Below are positions 8,253 to 16,887 of a stretch of DNA of 64,000 nucleotides, piece by piece. The first letter of the stretch is position 1; every line of letters begins with the position of its first letter. The translations under genes and the position numbers were made by a program. Source of the stretch: [Streptosporangium] indianense (lineage in GTDB: Bacteria > Actinomycetota > Actinomycetes > Streptomycetales > Streptomycetaceae); contig NZ_JAKEIO010000014.1 of NCBI RefSeq assembly GCF_021474405.1, positions 1-64,000 of the forward strand. Reading direction: 5' to 3'. Under the pieces are notes generated by a model. That model worked only from the letters and a program-made list of their open reading frames with translations, did no database searches and had not been told where the DNA came from.

Positions 8253-8498
8253 ACCGTGTGTGAACCCACCCCCTGAACTGCGAAGACTTATCTCTCTTCG
8301 ATAACGTCTGCGTGATCATTCGGTGGAGTGTGGAACGTATCAGCGGTGACCATGCGTTCCTGTTGACGTAGCCGAGCAGACGTCCATTCGGTACGCGTCA
8401 CGCATGCGTGCGGCGGAAGCGGATCTACAACCACGGGGGTGGCAGCAGCGGCGCACGCACGGGTGCGCCGGGACAGACGACGAAGGGGCCGCAGCACC

Positions 8499-9197
8499 AT
8501 GGCTGGACTCGCCGAATCCGGGTCGAACCCCGACGTCGACCTGCTGTACGACATCAATGGCCTGGCCAAGGACGCGCCGGCCTGGTCCGACCGCGTCATG
8601 GAGTACGTCGGTGAGTACGGGCTGCTGCTCGGCATCGTCCTGCTCGTGGTGTGGTGCTGGTGGTCGGTGCGCAGGCGCGGCGGCGAGGACGCGGCGTCCA
8701 CCGTGGCGGCCCTGGTCTGGGCGCCGTTGGCCGCCGGCATCGCGGTGCTGGTGAACGTGCCCATCCGGGGGTTCGTGGAGCGGCCCCGGCCGTTCCTGGA
8801 CCACCAGGGGCTCGAGGTGCTCGTGCAGGGCAAGACCGACTACTCGTTCGTCAGCGACCACGCCACGATCGTCATGGCGATGGCGGTCGGACTGTTCGTC
8901 GCCCACCGCGCGTACGGTCTCGTCGCCCTCGTGCTGGCCTTGTTCGGCGGGTTCATCCGCGTCTACATGGGTGTGCACTATCCGACCGACGTCGTGGGCG
9001 GGTTCGCGCTGGGCACCGCGGTGGCGCTGCTGCTGTCGCCGCTCGCCATGGCCCTGCTGACGCCTCTGGTGAAGGCTGTCGAGCGCTCGCCCCGGGCGGG
9101 ATGGCTCGTGCGCGGCAGAGGGCGTGCGGAAGGGGAGGACACGGTGATCCCCGAGGCCCGCACCGAGCGGACCTCGGAGCGGGACCTCGCCGCGTAA
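8499..9197 (+). CDS. PAP2-family membrane phosphatase
   Basis: 232 residues from ATG 8499, with AAGGGG just upstream; a longer frame from 8439 lacks support. It has about five transmembrane helices. The three PAP2 motifs are visible: RGFVERPRPF (motif 1), FVSDHATIV (motif 2, with Ser-Asp-His where Ser-Gly-His is usual) and GFIRVYMGVHYPTDVVGG (motif 3, with the catalytic His). PAP2 enzymes dephosphorylate lipid phosphates such as undecaprenyl pyrophosphate or phosphatidic acid at the membrane. Substrate cannot be told from sequence. It is monocistronic and converges on the flavin oxidase gene. Confidence 0.85.
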   Translation: MAGLAESGSNPDVDLLYDINGLAKDAPAWSDRVMEYVGEYGLLLGIVLLVVWCWWSVRRRGGEDAASTVAALVWAPLAAGIAVLVNVPIRGFVERPRPFLDHQGLEVLVQGKTDYSFVSDHATIVMAMAVGLFVAHRAYGLVALVLALFGGFIRVYMGVHYPTDVVGGFALGTAVALLLSPLAMALLTPLVKAVERSPRAGWLVRGRGRAEGEDTVIPEARTERTSERDLAA

Positions 9198-9271
9198 CGG
9201 CAGGTCCGCCCGGCGCGCAGCCTGGCGACCGGCCTCCGGGTGCCCGGCACAACCGGCGCCGGGCACCCCGC

Positions 9272-9397
9272 CCCGGGCATCCCGGCCGCAACCGCCCCCC
9301 GGACAACCCGACTCCCGGGCATCCCGGCCGCAACCGCCCACCGGACAACCCGACTCCCGGGCATCCCGCCCGCAACCGGCCCCGAGGCAACCCCCCT
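9272..9397. repeat. 42-bp tandem repeat, three copies
   Basis: Units at 9272-9313, 9314-9355 and 9356-9397. The first two differ at one base and the third has diverged. Each begins CCCGGGCATCCCG. A further partial, diverged unit precedes the first. The array fills the gap between two convergent genes and ends on the stop codon of the flavin oxidase gene. Confidence 0.9.
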
Positions 9398-10949
9398 ACA
9401 GCGCCTGGGGATACGTGAAGAAGCGGTTCGGGTCGTACTGCTTCTTCAGCTTGGTCAGGCGGGCCGCCGCGTCTCCGTAGTACGCCTTGCGCCAGCCGGT
9501 CAGAGTCGGGTCCGTGTAGTTCTGGTAGGCCGCCCCCGAGGCGTGGGGGCGCATGGCCTTGTGGGCCGAGCCCAGCCAGTCGCGGGCCGTCGTCCCGCCC
9601 GTGCCGGCCCGCCACGCGGCGATGTACTGGGCCAGCATCCGGGAACGGCGGTGGACGAACGCCGTGGCGGTGGGGGAGACGCGGTTCACCGCACCGCCCA
9701 GGGCCGTGAGGGCGATGCTGCCGGTGCCGCCGCGTACCGAGGCGATCTGGGCCAGCAGCGTGCGGATGCCGGCCGCGGACAGCGAGCGGTCGAAGAAGTC
9801 CGACGCCGCGGCGTAGGTCTCGCGGCCCAGCGCGCCCTTCGGGGAGCGGCCCGGGGTCGAGCCGGGCAGATGGCACTGCGCGTCCGTCGGGAACGAGGAG
9901 CAGCCGGCGTACACCTCCATCGCCTCCTCGTACGAGCGGCGCTTCAGGGAGACGCTGCGGGCCGGGGCGCCGACGCGGTCGGCCAGGCGGTCGACGGCGT
10001 TCTTCAGCTCGCCGTAGGTGCCGAGGGAGAACGCCGAGACCGAGACGGTCGGGGTGCCGCCCGCGGCGTTCGCCAGGTGCAGGGACGACCAGATCTCGTC
10101 GGGCTGCGACGGACCCCACTCCTGCCAGGCCTTCACCACCGCGGCCGCCTTCGACCAGGGCCAGGACAGGTACGCCGAGACGCCCTGCGGGGCCGGGTGG
10201 GTCTTGAAGTGCAGCTCCGTGACCACGCCGAAGTTGCCGTTGCCGGCGCCGCGCAGGGCCCAGAACAGGTCCTTGTTCTCCTGCGAGTTGGCGGTGATCT
10301 GCTTGCCGTCGGCGGTGACGAGGGTGGCCTGGGTGAGGCTGTCGCAGGTCAGGCCGTAGGCGCGGGAGACCACGCCGTGGCCGCCGCCGAGCGTGAGCCC
10401 GGAGACGCCGACGGTGGGGCAGGAACCGGCCGGGATGGTGACGCCCTTGGCGGCGAGGGCCCGGTAGACGTCGATGAGTTTGGCGCCGGCGCCGACCACC
10501 GCGGTGGTGCCCGAGGCCCGGACGCGGTTGAGCTTGGAGACGTCGACGATCAGACGGCCGTCGCCGGAGGACCAGCCGGCGTAGGAGTGGCCGCCGTTGC
10601 GTATCGCCACGCGCAGGGCGTGGGCGCGGGCGTAGGCCAGGGTCGTGCGGATGTCGTCCGCGTGGGACACGTAGGCGACCGCGGCGGGCTTCAGGTTGTC
10701 GAAGCGGGTGTTGTACAGCTGCCGGGCCGCGGGCCAGCCGGCGTCGCCGGGACGGACCAGCGGGCCGTCGAGGTCGCGGGCCAGGGCGGCCCACTTCGCC
10801 GCGGTGGTTCTCGACGTGGCGGCGGTGCGCACGGCGTCGGTGCCCGTACCCCCGGAGCGGGTGCCCGACGGGGTGCAGGCGGTGGTGAAGGGGGTCGCGG
10901 CCGCGGCGATCGCCGCCGTGCCGCCTGTGAGGATCGTGCGCCGTTCCAT
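9396..10949 (-). CDS. secreted FAD-linked oxidase, berberine-bridge-enzyme type
   Basis: 517 residues from ATG 10949 with GGGAGG upstream; longer frames run back to 11189 but lose the signal sequence. The N-terminus has RR followed by a hydrophobic Ala-rich stretch and a Cys at 25, fitting export by the Tat route and possibly lipidation. The FAD domain contains RNGGHSYAG (His121) and GLTCDSL (Cys202), the two residues that hold FAD covalently in BBE-type oxidases. The C-terminus NRFFTYPQAL is the typical BBE ending. Such enzymes oxidise sugars, alkaloids or polyketides; the substrate here is unknown. No biosynthetic genes are adjacent. Confidence 0.87.
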   Translation of the reverse strand: MERRTILTGGTAAIAAAATPFTTACTPSGTRSGGTGTDAVRTAATSRTTAAKWAALARDLDGPLVRPGDAGWPAARQLYNTRFDNLKPAAVAYVSHADDIRTTLAYARAHALRVAIRNGGHSYAGWSSGDGRLIVDVSKLNRVRASGTTAVVGAGAKLIDVYRALAAKGVTIPAGSCPTVGVSGLTLGGGHGVVSRAYGLTCDSLTQATLVTADGKQITANSQENKDLFWALRGAGNGNFGVVTELHFKTHPAPQGVSAYLSWPWSKAAAVVKAWQEWGPSQPDEIWSSLHLANAAGGTPTVSVSAFSLGTYGELKNAVDRLADRVGAPARSVSLKRRSYEEAMEVYAGCSSFPTDAQCHLPGSTPGRSPKGALGRETYAAASDFFDRSLSAAGIRTLLAQIASVRGGTGSIALTALGGAVNRVSPTATAFVHRRSRMLAQYIAAWRAGTGGTTARDWLGSAHKAMRPHASGAAYQNYTDPTLTGWRKAYYGDAAARLTKLKKQYDPNRFFTYPQAL

Positions 10950-11215
10950 GGGGCCTCCCGGTGGTTGCGCCCTGGGAGACGGGGTGACGGGGGGTGGGGG
11001 TTCCACGGGTCGGGACACGAGTGGGGCGAAGTCCGGCTGGTCTCTGCTCGACGGGCCGGTTGGCAGCCTGCGGACGTGCCGGCCACGAGCGGGGTGAGCA
11101 CCCCGAGGGCCGGCAGCAGTTCGCCCGTGCCGGGCAGGCGCCGCGCTCGCCGGACGCGTAGAGGAGCAGGGCGGAGGCGTCGTCGACAACGACGGCGAAG
11201 CCCGTTTCCACCGGC

Positions 11216-11386
11216 TCAGCCCGTCGCGTGCCGTTCGGCGTCCGTGCGCGCCTGGCTTCTGGCTCTGCGGGCCGGGCCCCGCCAGCCGCAGGCACAGTGG
11301 GCCATGCAGAAGCGGCCCTTCTCCATGGTCGTCGTGCGGTGTTCGGGGAGGGTGGGGGGAGGCTCCGGCCCGTCCTGCTGTGCCAC
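11216..11386 (-). CDS. small Cys/His protein, conserved-looking hypothetical
   Basis: 56 residues from GTG 11386 (weak ribosome site). The core reads FCMAHCACGWRGPARRARSQ, with three cysteines and a histidine that could bind metal, followed by an Arg/Ala-rich helix. I recall similar short CxCGW-RGPARRAR proteins in other streptomycetes but cannot name a family or function. It is transcribed away from the lipoprotein gene, and no obvious partner adjoins it. About 260 bases downstream, before the flavin oxidase start, hold no gene I can support. Confidence 0.55.
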   Translation of the reverse strand: MAQQDGPEPPPTLPEHRTTTMEKGRFCMAHCACGWRGPARRARSQARTDAERHATG

Positions 11387-11525
11387 ACCGACCACGTTAC
11401 CCAGCGCGGGGTGAAGGATTCGCCGGCGGCCGGCGGCGGGCTCGCGTGACGGGGGCACAGACCCGTCGTTAACCGGGACAACGAGGGGGCCCGTGACGGA
11501 CGTACCGGCTGGGGGTAGGCAGGCG

Positions 11526-12377
11526 ATGACTGGGCGGCAGCGGGAACGGCGGCACCGGCGGACGCGAGCGGCGGTCGTCGCGGCCGTGCTCCTGGCCGGG
11601 GCGGGCCCGGCGTGCGCCGGGTGCTCCGGGGGTGACGCGGTCGCCGGGGACTCCCGCGGCGGGGAGGCCGTCACCGTGTTGCGGCAGGCCGCCGACCGGC
11701 TCGTCGACGCGGGCAGCTCCAAGGCCCGTACGTCGATGGAGATGGCCGCCGGCGGGACCCGGGTGACCATCCGGGGTGCCGGGGTGTACGACTACCGCAA
11801 GCGGATGGGCCGGTTGAAGGTGCTGCTGCCGCAGGATCCCGCGGGGGTCGCCGAGCGCCGGCCGATCACCGAACTGCTCGCGCCCGGTGCGCTGTTCATG
11901 AAGAACCGGGGCGCAGGCGTGCCCCCGGACAAGTGGGTGCGGGTGGACACGCGGACCCTGTCCGACGGCAACCTCGTCACCGGCGGGGCCACCGACCCGT
12001 TCACGGCGGCCGAGGTGCTGCTCGGGACACGGACGGCGACCTACGTCGGCAGAACGGAGGTCGCGGGAACCGCAGTGCGGCACTACCGGGGGACGGCGGA
12101 CCTCGCCGACGCGGCCCGGCGGGCGTCCAAGGGGAACGAGGGACCTCTGAAGGCGGCGGCCGAGGGGTTCGCCACGGCCGCGGTGCCGTTCGACGCCTAC
12201 CTCGACGACGAGGGGCGCGTCCGCAAGGTCAGGCACCGTTTCAGCTTCCTGAACGGGCAGCAGAAGAGCTCCGTCGCCGTCGCCTCGACCACGCTGCTCT
12301 ACGATTTCGGGGCCTCGGCGCTCGTACGGTTGCCCAGGACCGACGACATCTACGCGGGCAGGATCGCCGAGGAGTGA
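11526..12377 (+). CDS. probable lipoprotein, LppX/LprG-like
   Basis: 283 residues from ATG 11526; GTG 11493 is an alternative. A basic N-terminus, a hydrophobic stretch and ACAGCSGG form a loose lipobox, so it is probably exported and lipid-anchored. The mature part reads like the actinobacterial LppX/LprAFG fold: an amphipathic start (VLRQAADRLVDAGSSKA), a VYDYRKRMG strand and a late VRHRFSFLNGQ strand. These proteins carry lipids or lipoglycans across the wall. The family call is by overall pattern, not a diagnostic motif. Nothing next to it hints at a ligand. Confidence 0.65.
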   Translation: MTGRQRERRHRRTRAAVVAAVLLAGAGPACAGCSGGDAVAGDSRGGEAVTVLRQAADRLVDAGSSKARTSMEMAAGGTRVTIRGAGVYDYRKRMGRLKVLLPQDPAGVAERRPITELLAPGALFMKNRGAGVPPDKWVRVDTRTLSDGNLVTGGATDPFTAAEVLLGTRTATYVGRTEVAGTAVRHYRGTADLADAARRASKGNEGPLKAAAEGFATAAVPFDAYLDDEGRVRKVRHRFSFLNGQQKSSVAVASTTLLYDFGASALVRLPRTDDIYAGRIAEE

Positions 12378-12481
12378 CCGGCGTGAACTAGCCCGTCCGT
12401 GCCATGCGCGGTGTGTGTGCCGCTCCCTACTCTAGGAAGTCGCTCCGGTAAGTCGGCAGCGGCAGAGATGAGGTGATGCAC

Positions 12482-12649
12482 GTGGCTCCGGTCGGCGGTA
12501 CGGCAGTTCAGGACCACGTCGCCCTCGCCGAGATCGAGCTGTGCGGAGAGCTGATCATCGCGGCCTCGGCCGCCCGCGAGCGGCTGAGCCTGGAGAGCAT
12601 CGACGAGGTGCTGAAGGTGGCCGAGGAGCGGGGCTCCTCCGCAGGCTGA
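12482..12649 (+). CDS. small acidic hypothetical protein
   Basis: 55 residues from GTG 12482, with GAGGTG 6 bases upstream; an in-frame ATG at 12476 is too close to that site. Sequence is helical and acidic: ALAEIELCGELIIAAS then RLSLESIDEVLKVAEERG. I recall short proteins of this kind being common in Streptomyces, without known function. It converges on csoR with a 12-base gap. Confidence 0.65.
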   Translation: MAPVGGTAVQDHVALAEIELCGELIIAASAARERLSLESIDEVLKVAEERGSSAG

Positions 12650-12661
12650 ACGGCGCCCGGC

Positions 12662-13039
12662 TCACGTCCGCAGCATGCGGGCGATCGCCTGGGTCGCCTC
12701 CTTCACCTTCGCGTCGATCTCGTCGCCGCCCTTGAGCGCGGCGTCGGCGACGCAGTGCCGCAGGTGCTCCTCCAGCAGCTGCAGGGCGAAGGACTGCAGG
12801 GCCTTGGTGGATGCGGAGACCTGCGTGAGTATGTCGATGCAGTAGACGTCCTCGTCGACCATGCGTTGCAGGCCGCGGATCTGGCCCTCGATGCGGCGCA
12901 GCCGCTTGAGGTGTTCGTCCTTCTGCTTGTGGTACCCGTGCACACCGTGGTCGTGATCGGCCGGCGTTTCGGTGCCGGCGTTGTCGGCGGTGCCGGTGGT
13001 GACATGTGCGACATGTGTGGTGTCGGTCACGTCCGTCAT
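12662..13039 (-). CDS. csoR: CsoR copper-sensing transcriptional repressor
   Basis: 125 residues from ATG 13039, preceded by AGGAGG. Helical CsoR/RcnR fold: HLKRLRRIEGQIRGLQRM leads to Cys67 in VYCIDIL, then His92 and Cys96 in EEHLRHC. The Cys-His-Cys spacing of 25 and 4 residues equals that of the Cu(I) site known in Streptomyces lividans CsoR. Copper binding releases the tetramer from DNA and derepresses copper efflux genes. The N-terminal His-rich tail (ADHDHGVHGYH) may bind metal too. A palindromic operator 30 bases upstream implies self-regulation. No copper ATPase or chaperone is adjacent. Confidence 0.92.
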   Translation of the reverse strand: MTDVTDTTHVAHVTTGTADNAGTETPADHDHGVHGYHKQKDEHLKRLRRIEGQIRGLQRMVDEDVYCIDILTQVSASTKALQSFALQLLEEHLRHCVADAALKGGDEIDAKVKEATQAIARMLRT

Positions 13040-13068
13040 CGCTTCCTCCTGGTGAGCAGTGGGCCGAC

Positions 13069-13089
13069 ATATACCCCTAGTGGGTATAT
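13069..13089. promoter_or_regulatory. CsoR operator palindrome
   Basis: ATATACCC-N5-GGGTATAT, a perfect inverted repeat with eight-base arms, 30 bases upstream of the csoR start. TACCC/GGGTA palindromes are the known CsoR sites, so this is probably the autoregulatory operator. A second half-like GGGTATAC lies about 30 bases farther upstream. Confidence 0.85.
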
Positions 13090-13243
13090 GGTACCGCTCT
13101 TTACCGGGTATACGGCCCTGGGAACCGCCCCCGTGCTCATCACTGTGCCTGATGGGCGACACTGGTGGGCGGCCCGATAGCCGTGGCCGGATGATGCGCC
13201 TAGCATCAGCCTGACCGAAACCGAAGCACCCCGAGGACCCCAC

Positions 13244-13864
13244 GTGCGCTTTCGTCTGACCCCCAGGGAGACGAGCTTCTACGACATGTTCGCCGCCTCC
13301 GCGGACAACATCGTCACGGGCTCGAAGCTCCTGATGGAACTGCTCGGGGCGGACTCATCCGCCCGGGCCGAGATCGCAGAGCGTATGCGGGCAGCGGAAC
13401 ACGCAGGTGACGATGCCACGCACGCGATCTTCCACCAGCTGAACTCCTCGTTCATCACGCCGTTCGACCGCGAGGACATCTACTCCCTCGCCTCGTCGCT
13501 CGACGACATCATGGACTTCATGGAGGAGGCCGTCGACCTGGTCGTCCTCTACAACGTCGAGGAACTGCCCAAGGGCGTCGAGCAGCAGATCGAGGTGCTG
13601 GCGCGCGCCGCCGAACTGACGGCCGAGGCGATGCCGCACCTGCGGACCATGGAGAACCTCACCGAGTACTGGATCGAGGTCAACCGGCTGGAGAACCAGG
13701 CCGACCAGATCCACCGCAAGCTGCTGGCGCACCTCTTCAACGGCAAGTTCGACGCCATGGAGGTCCTGAAGCTCAAGCAGATCGTGGACGTGCTGGAGGA
13801 AGCGGCGGACGCGTTCGAGCACGTGGCGAACACGGTGGAGACCATCGCCGTCAAGGAGTCCTGA
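13244..13864 (+). CDS. DUF47 (PhoU-like) accessory protein of the Pit transporter
   Basis: 206 residues from GTG 13244. All-helical PhoU-like protein with acidic metal-binding stretches such as FDREDIYSLASSLDDIMDF and a late EEAADAFEHVANTVE. DUF47 proteins are encoded with Pit-type phosphate permeases and are thought to regulate them. Here the permease starts 7 bases downstream, giving a two-gene operon. No DNA-binding or enzyme motif is present. Confidence 0.88.
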   Translation: MRFRLTPRETSFYDMFAASADNIVTGSKLLMELLGADSSARAEIAERMRAAEHAGDDATHAIFHQLNSSFITPFDREDIYSLASSLDDIMDFMEEAVDLVVLYNVEELPKGVEQQIEVLARAAELTAEAMPHLRTMENLTEYWIEVNRLENQADQIHRKLLAHLFNGKFDAMEVLKLKQIVDVLEEAADAFEHVANTVETIAVKES

Positions 13865-13871
13865 GCCCTTC

Positions 13872-14870
13872 ATGGACACCTTCGCTCTGGTCGTGACCAT
13901 CGCGGTCGCGCTCTTCTTCACGTACACCAACGGCTTCCACGATTCGGCCAACGCGATCGCCACGTCGGTCTCGACGCGGGCGCTGACGCCGAGGGCCGCG
14001 CTGGCCATGGCTGCGGTGATGAACCTCGCCGGTGCGTTCCTGGGCTCCGGGGTCGCCAAGACCGTCAGCGAGGGCCTGATCCAGACCCCGGCCGGGTCGA
14101 AGGGGATGGGCATCCTCTTCGCCGCGCTGGTGGGCGCCATCGTCTGGAACCTCGTCACCTGGTACTTCGGGCTGCCCTCCTCGTCCTCGCACGCGCTGTT
14201 CGGCGGCATGGTCGGCGCGGCCCTGGCCGGCGGGACGACCGTCTACTGGAGCGGGGTGCTGGAGAAGGTCGTCATCCCCATGTTCATCTCCCCGGTGGTC
14301 GGCCTCCTGGCCGGTTACCTGGTGATGACCGCGATCCTGTGGATCTTCCGCAAGGCCAACCCGCACAAGGCCAAGAGGGGTTTCCGCATAGCGCAGACCG
14401 TCTCGGCGGCCGGCATGGCGCTGGGTCACGGTCTCCAGGACGCGCAGAAGACCATGGGCATCGTGGTGATGGCGCTCGTCATCGCCGATGTCGAGGACTA
14501 CGGCGACCCGATCCCGGTGTGGGTCAAGATCGCCTGTGCGGTGATGCTGTCGCTGGGCACCTATGCCGGCGGCTGGCGGATCATGCGGACGCTGGGCCGG
14601 AAGATCATCGAACTGGACCCGCCGCAGGGCTTCGCGGCGGAGACGACCGGCGCGTCGATCATGTTCACCACGGCGTTCCTGTTCAAGGCGCCGATCTCCA
14701 CCACCCACGTCATCACGTCCGCGATCATGGGCGTCGGGGCGACGAAGCGCGTGAACGCCGTGCGCTGGGGCGTCGCCAAGAACATCATCCTGGGGTGGTT
14801 CATCACGATGCCGGCCGCGGCGACCGTGGCCGCCGCGGCCTTCGGGATCGTGAATCTGGCGTTCCTGTAG
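13872..14870 (+). CDS. pit: Pit-family low-affinity inorganic phosphate transporter
   Basis: 332 residues, about ten transmembrane helices. The two PHO4 signature repeats are visible: FTYTNGFHDSANAIATSV near the N-terminus and LGHGLQDAQKTMGIV in the second half, followed by ISTTHVITSAIMG. Pit carriers import metal-phosphate complexes with protons when phosphate is ample. It forms an operon with the DUF47 gene and ends at a strong terminator. The high-affinity pst operon faces it from the other side of that terminator, so both phosphate uptake routes are together. Confidence 0.93.
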   Translation: MDTFALVVTIAVALFFTYTNGFHDSANAIATSVSTRALTPRAALAMAAVMNLAGAFLGSGVAKTVSEGLIQTPAGSKGMGILFAALVGAIVWNLVTWYFGLPSSSSHALFGGMVGAALAGGTTVYWSGVLEKVVIPMFISPVVGLLAGYLVMTAILWIFRKANPHKAKRGFRIAQTVSAAGMALGHGLQDAQKTMGIVVMALVIADVEDYGDPIPVWVKIACAVMLSLGTYAGGWRIMRTLGRKIIELDPPQGFAAETTGASIMFTTAFLFKAPISTTHVITSAIMGVGATKRVNAVRWGVAKNIILGWFITMPAAATVAAAAFGIVNLAFL

Positions 14871-14889
14871 CACGCCGGACGCAGACGAG

Positions 14890-14924
14890 AGGGCCCGCCC
14901 CTGGGAGAGGGGCGGGCCCTTTTT
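14890..14924 (+). terminator. rho-independent terminator after the Pit gene
   Basis: Perfect 12-base stem AGGGCCCGCCCC/GGGGCGGGCCCT with loop TGGGAGA and a run of five T. It sits between convergent pit and pstB and probably also limits read-through from pstB. Confidence 0.93.
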
Positions 14925-14978
14925 CGGCCTCGCGGTGGCACCGCCATGCAGCACCGCGAGGAGTCGGCGGGGTACGGC

Positions 14979-15755
14979 TCAGCCGAAGCGGCCGGAGATG
15001 TAGTCCTCCGTGGCCTGGACCGACGGGTTGGAGAAGATGCGTTCCGTGTCGTCGATCTCGACGAGCTTGCCGGGCTGGCCCACCGCCGCGAGGTTGAAGA
15101 ACGCCGTGCGGTCGGAGACGCGGGCCGCCTGCTGCATGTTGTGCGTCACGATGACGATCGTGAAGCGCTCCTTGAGCTCGCCGATCAGGTCCTCGATGGC
15201 GAGCGTGGAGATCGGGTCGAGCGCCGAGCAGGGCTCGTCCATGAGCAGGACGTTCGGCTCGACCGCGATCGCCCGGGCGATGCACAGACGCTGCTGCTGG
15301 CCGCCGGAGAGGCCCGAGCCGGGCTTGTTCAGGCGGTCCTTGACCTCGTTCCAGAGGTTCGCGCCCTTGAGGGAGCGCTCGACGATGTCGGAGAGCTCGC
15401 TCTTCTTGTAGTTGCCGTTCAGCCGCAGGCCGGCCGCGACGTTGTCGAAGATCGACATCGTGGGGAACGGGTTCGGCCGCTGGAAGACCATGCCGACCTC
15501 GCGGCGGACCGACACCGGGTCGATGCCGGCGCCGTAGAGATCCTCGTCGTCCAGGAGCACCTTGCCCTCGACGCGGCCGCCCGAGGTGACCTCGTGCATG
15601 CGGTTCAGGGTGCGCAGGAACGTCGACTTGCCGCAGCCGGACGGGCCGATGAACGCCGTCACCGAGCGCGGCTCGACGGTCATCGAGATGTCCTCGATCG
15701 CCTTGTGGGAACCGTAGTAGGCGGTCAGTCCGCTGACGTCGATTCGCTTGGCCAT
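14979..15755 (-). CDS. pstB: PstB, phosphate ABC transporter ATPase
   Basis: 258 residues. Walker [10 protein letters not shown], signature LSGGQQQRL and Walker [14 protein letters not shown] are all intact, as is the switch His in [10 protein letters not shown]. It energises high-affinity phosphate import by PstSCA under phosphate starvation. Last gene of the pstSCAB operon, 70 bases after pstA. Confidence 0.97.
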   Translation of the reverse strand: MAKRIDVSGLTAYYGSHKAIEDISMTVEPRSVTAFIGPSGCGKSTFLRTLNRMHEVTSGGRVEGKVLLDDEDLYGAGIDPVSVRREVGMVFQRPNPFPTMSIFDNVAAGLRLNGNYKKSELSDIVERSLKGANLWNEVKDRLNKPGSGLSGGQQQRLCIARAIAVEPNVLLMDEPCSALDPISTLAIEDLIGELKERFTIVIVTHNMQQAARVSDRTAFFNLAAVGQPGKLVEIDDTERIFSNPSVQATEDYISGRFG

Positions 15756-15825
15756 GACTACTTCACTTCCAAAAAGTCTGGGGGGTCGCTGTGGCCCCGC
15801 GCGGCGGTAGCCGCAGGTTGTCGCG

Positions 15826-16887
15826 TCAGCGACCGGTCTTCGGGGCCTTCCAGCGGGCGATGCCGCGGGCCACCAGGTTCAGGAGCATCACGAAGGCGAT
15901 CAGGGTGAGCGACGCCGCCCAGGCGCGGTCGTACGCCGCACCGGAGCCCGCGCTGTTCGCGTACTGCTGGTAGATGTACAGCGGCAGCGAGGCCTGCGCC
16001 CCCTCGAAGGGGTTGGCGTTGATGAACGCGTTCCCCCACACCAGCAGCAGGACCGGTGCGGTCTCACCGGTGATGCGGGCGATCGAGAGCATGATGCCCG
16101 TGGTGATGCCGCCGATGGAGGTCGGCAGGACCACCTTGAGGATGGTGCGCCACTTGGGGACGCCGAGCGCCAGGGAGGCCTCGCGCAGCTCGTTCGGGAC
16201 GAGCTTGAGCATCTCCTCCGTGGAGCGGACGACGACCGGCATCATCAGGATGGCCAGGGCCAGCGAGCCGGCGAAGCCGAAGGGCTGCATGTCGAACATC
16301 AGCATGAGGCTGAGGATGAACAGACCCGCGACGATCGACGGGATGCCGGTCATGACGTCGACGAAGAACGTGATGGCCTGCGAGAGCCGGCCGCGGCCGT
16401 ACTCGACGAGGTAGATCGCGGTGAGCACGCCGATCGGCGCGGCGATCACCGTGGCGAGTCCGACCTGCTCCAGGGTGCCGAGGATGGCGTGGTAGATGCC
16501 GCCGCCGGGCTCGGTGTCGGCGACGACGCCCATGGAGTGGGTCAGGAAGTAGACGTCGAGGACCTTCAGGCCGCGCGCGACGGTCGACCAGACCAGGGAG
16601 GCCAGCGGGATGACGGCGAGCAGGAAGGCGACCCAGACCAGGGAGGTCGCGATGCGGTCCTTGGCCTGCCGCTTGCCCTCGACGGCCGTGGCGATGGCGT
16701 AGGTGCCGACGACGTAGAGGATCGCGGCGATCAGGCCCCACTGGACGCGGCTGTGCAGGCCGCCGGCGAGGCCGATGCCGACCGCGAGGGCGATCGAGCC
16801 GGCGGCGATGGCGTAGGGGGACCACTTGGGCAGGCGGGCGCCGCGCAGGGTGCCGGGGCCCTTGGGGGTGATGGTCGCGGTGCTCAT
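15826..16887 (-). CDS. pstA: PstA, phosphate ABC transporter permease
   Basis: 353 residues with an N-terminal extension holding two extra hydrophobic segments, then six helices of the binding-protein-dependent permease domain. The coupling motif [20 protein letters not shown] contacts PstB. The ATG overlaps the pstC stop as ATGA (16884-16887). Confidence 0.95.
   Translation of the reverse strand: MSTATITPKGPGTLRGARLPKWSPYAIAAGSIALAVGIGLAGGLHSRVQWGLIAAILYVVGTYAIATAVEGKRQAKDRIATSLVWVAFLLAVIPLASLVWSTVARGLKVLDVYFLTHSMGVVADTEPGGGIYHAILGTLEQVGLATVIAAPIGVLTAIYLVEYGRGRLSQAITFFVDVMTGIPSIVAGLFILSLMLMFDMQPFGFAGSLALAILMMPVVVRSTEEMLKLVPNELREASLALGVPKWRTILKVVLPTSIGGITTGIMLSIARITGETAPVLLLVWGNAFINANPFEGAQASLPLYIYQQYANSAGSGAAYDRAWAASLTLIAFVMLLNLVARGIARWKAPKTGR

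Noticed and set aside
9272..9397. CRISPR array
   Set aside because: Units are contiguous 42-bp tandem repeats without spacers and there are no cas genes.
10950..11215. Coding-like fragments (VVVDDASALLLYASG in one frame, GELLPALGVLTPLVAG in another)
   Set aside because: Different frames, no start with ribosome site and no recognisable family; could be an old remnant but not supportable.
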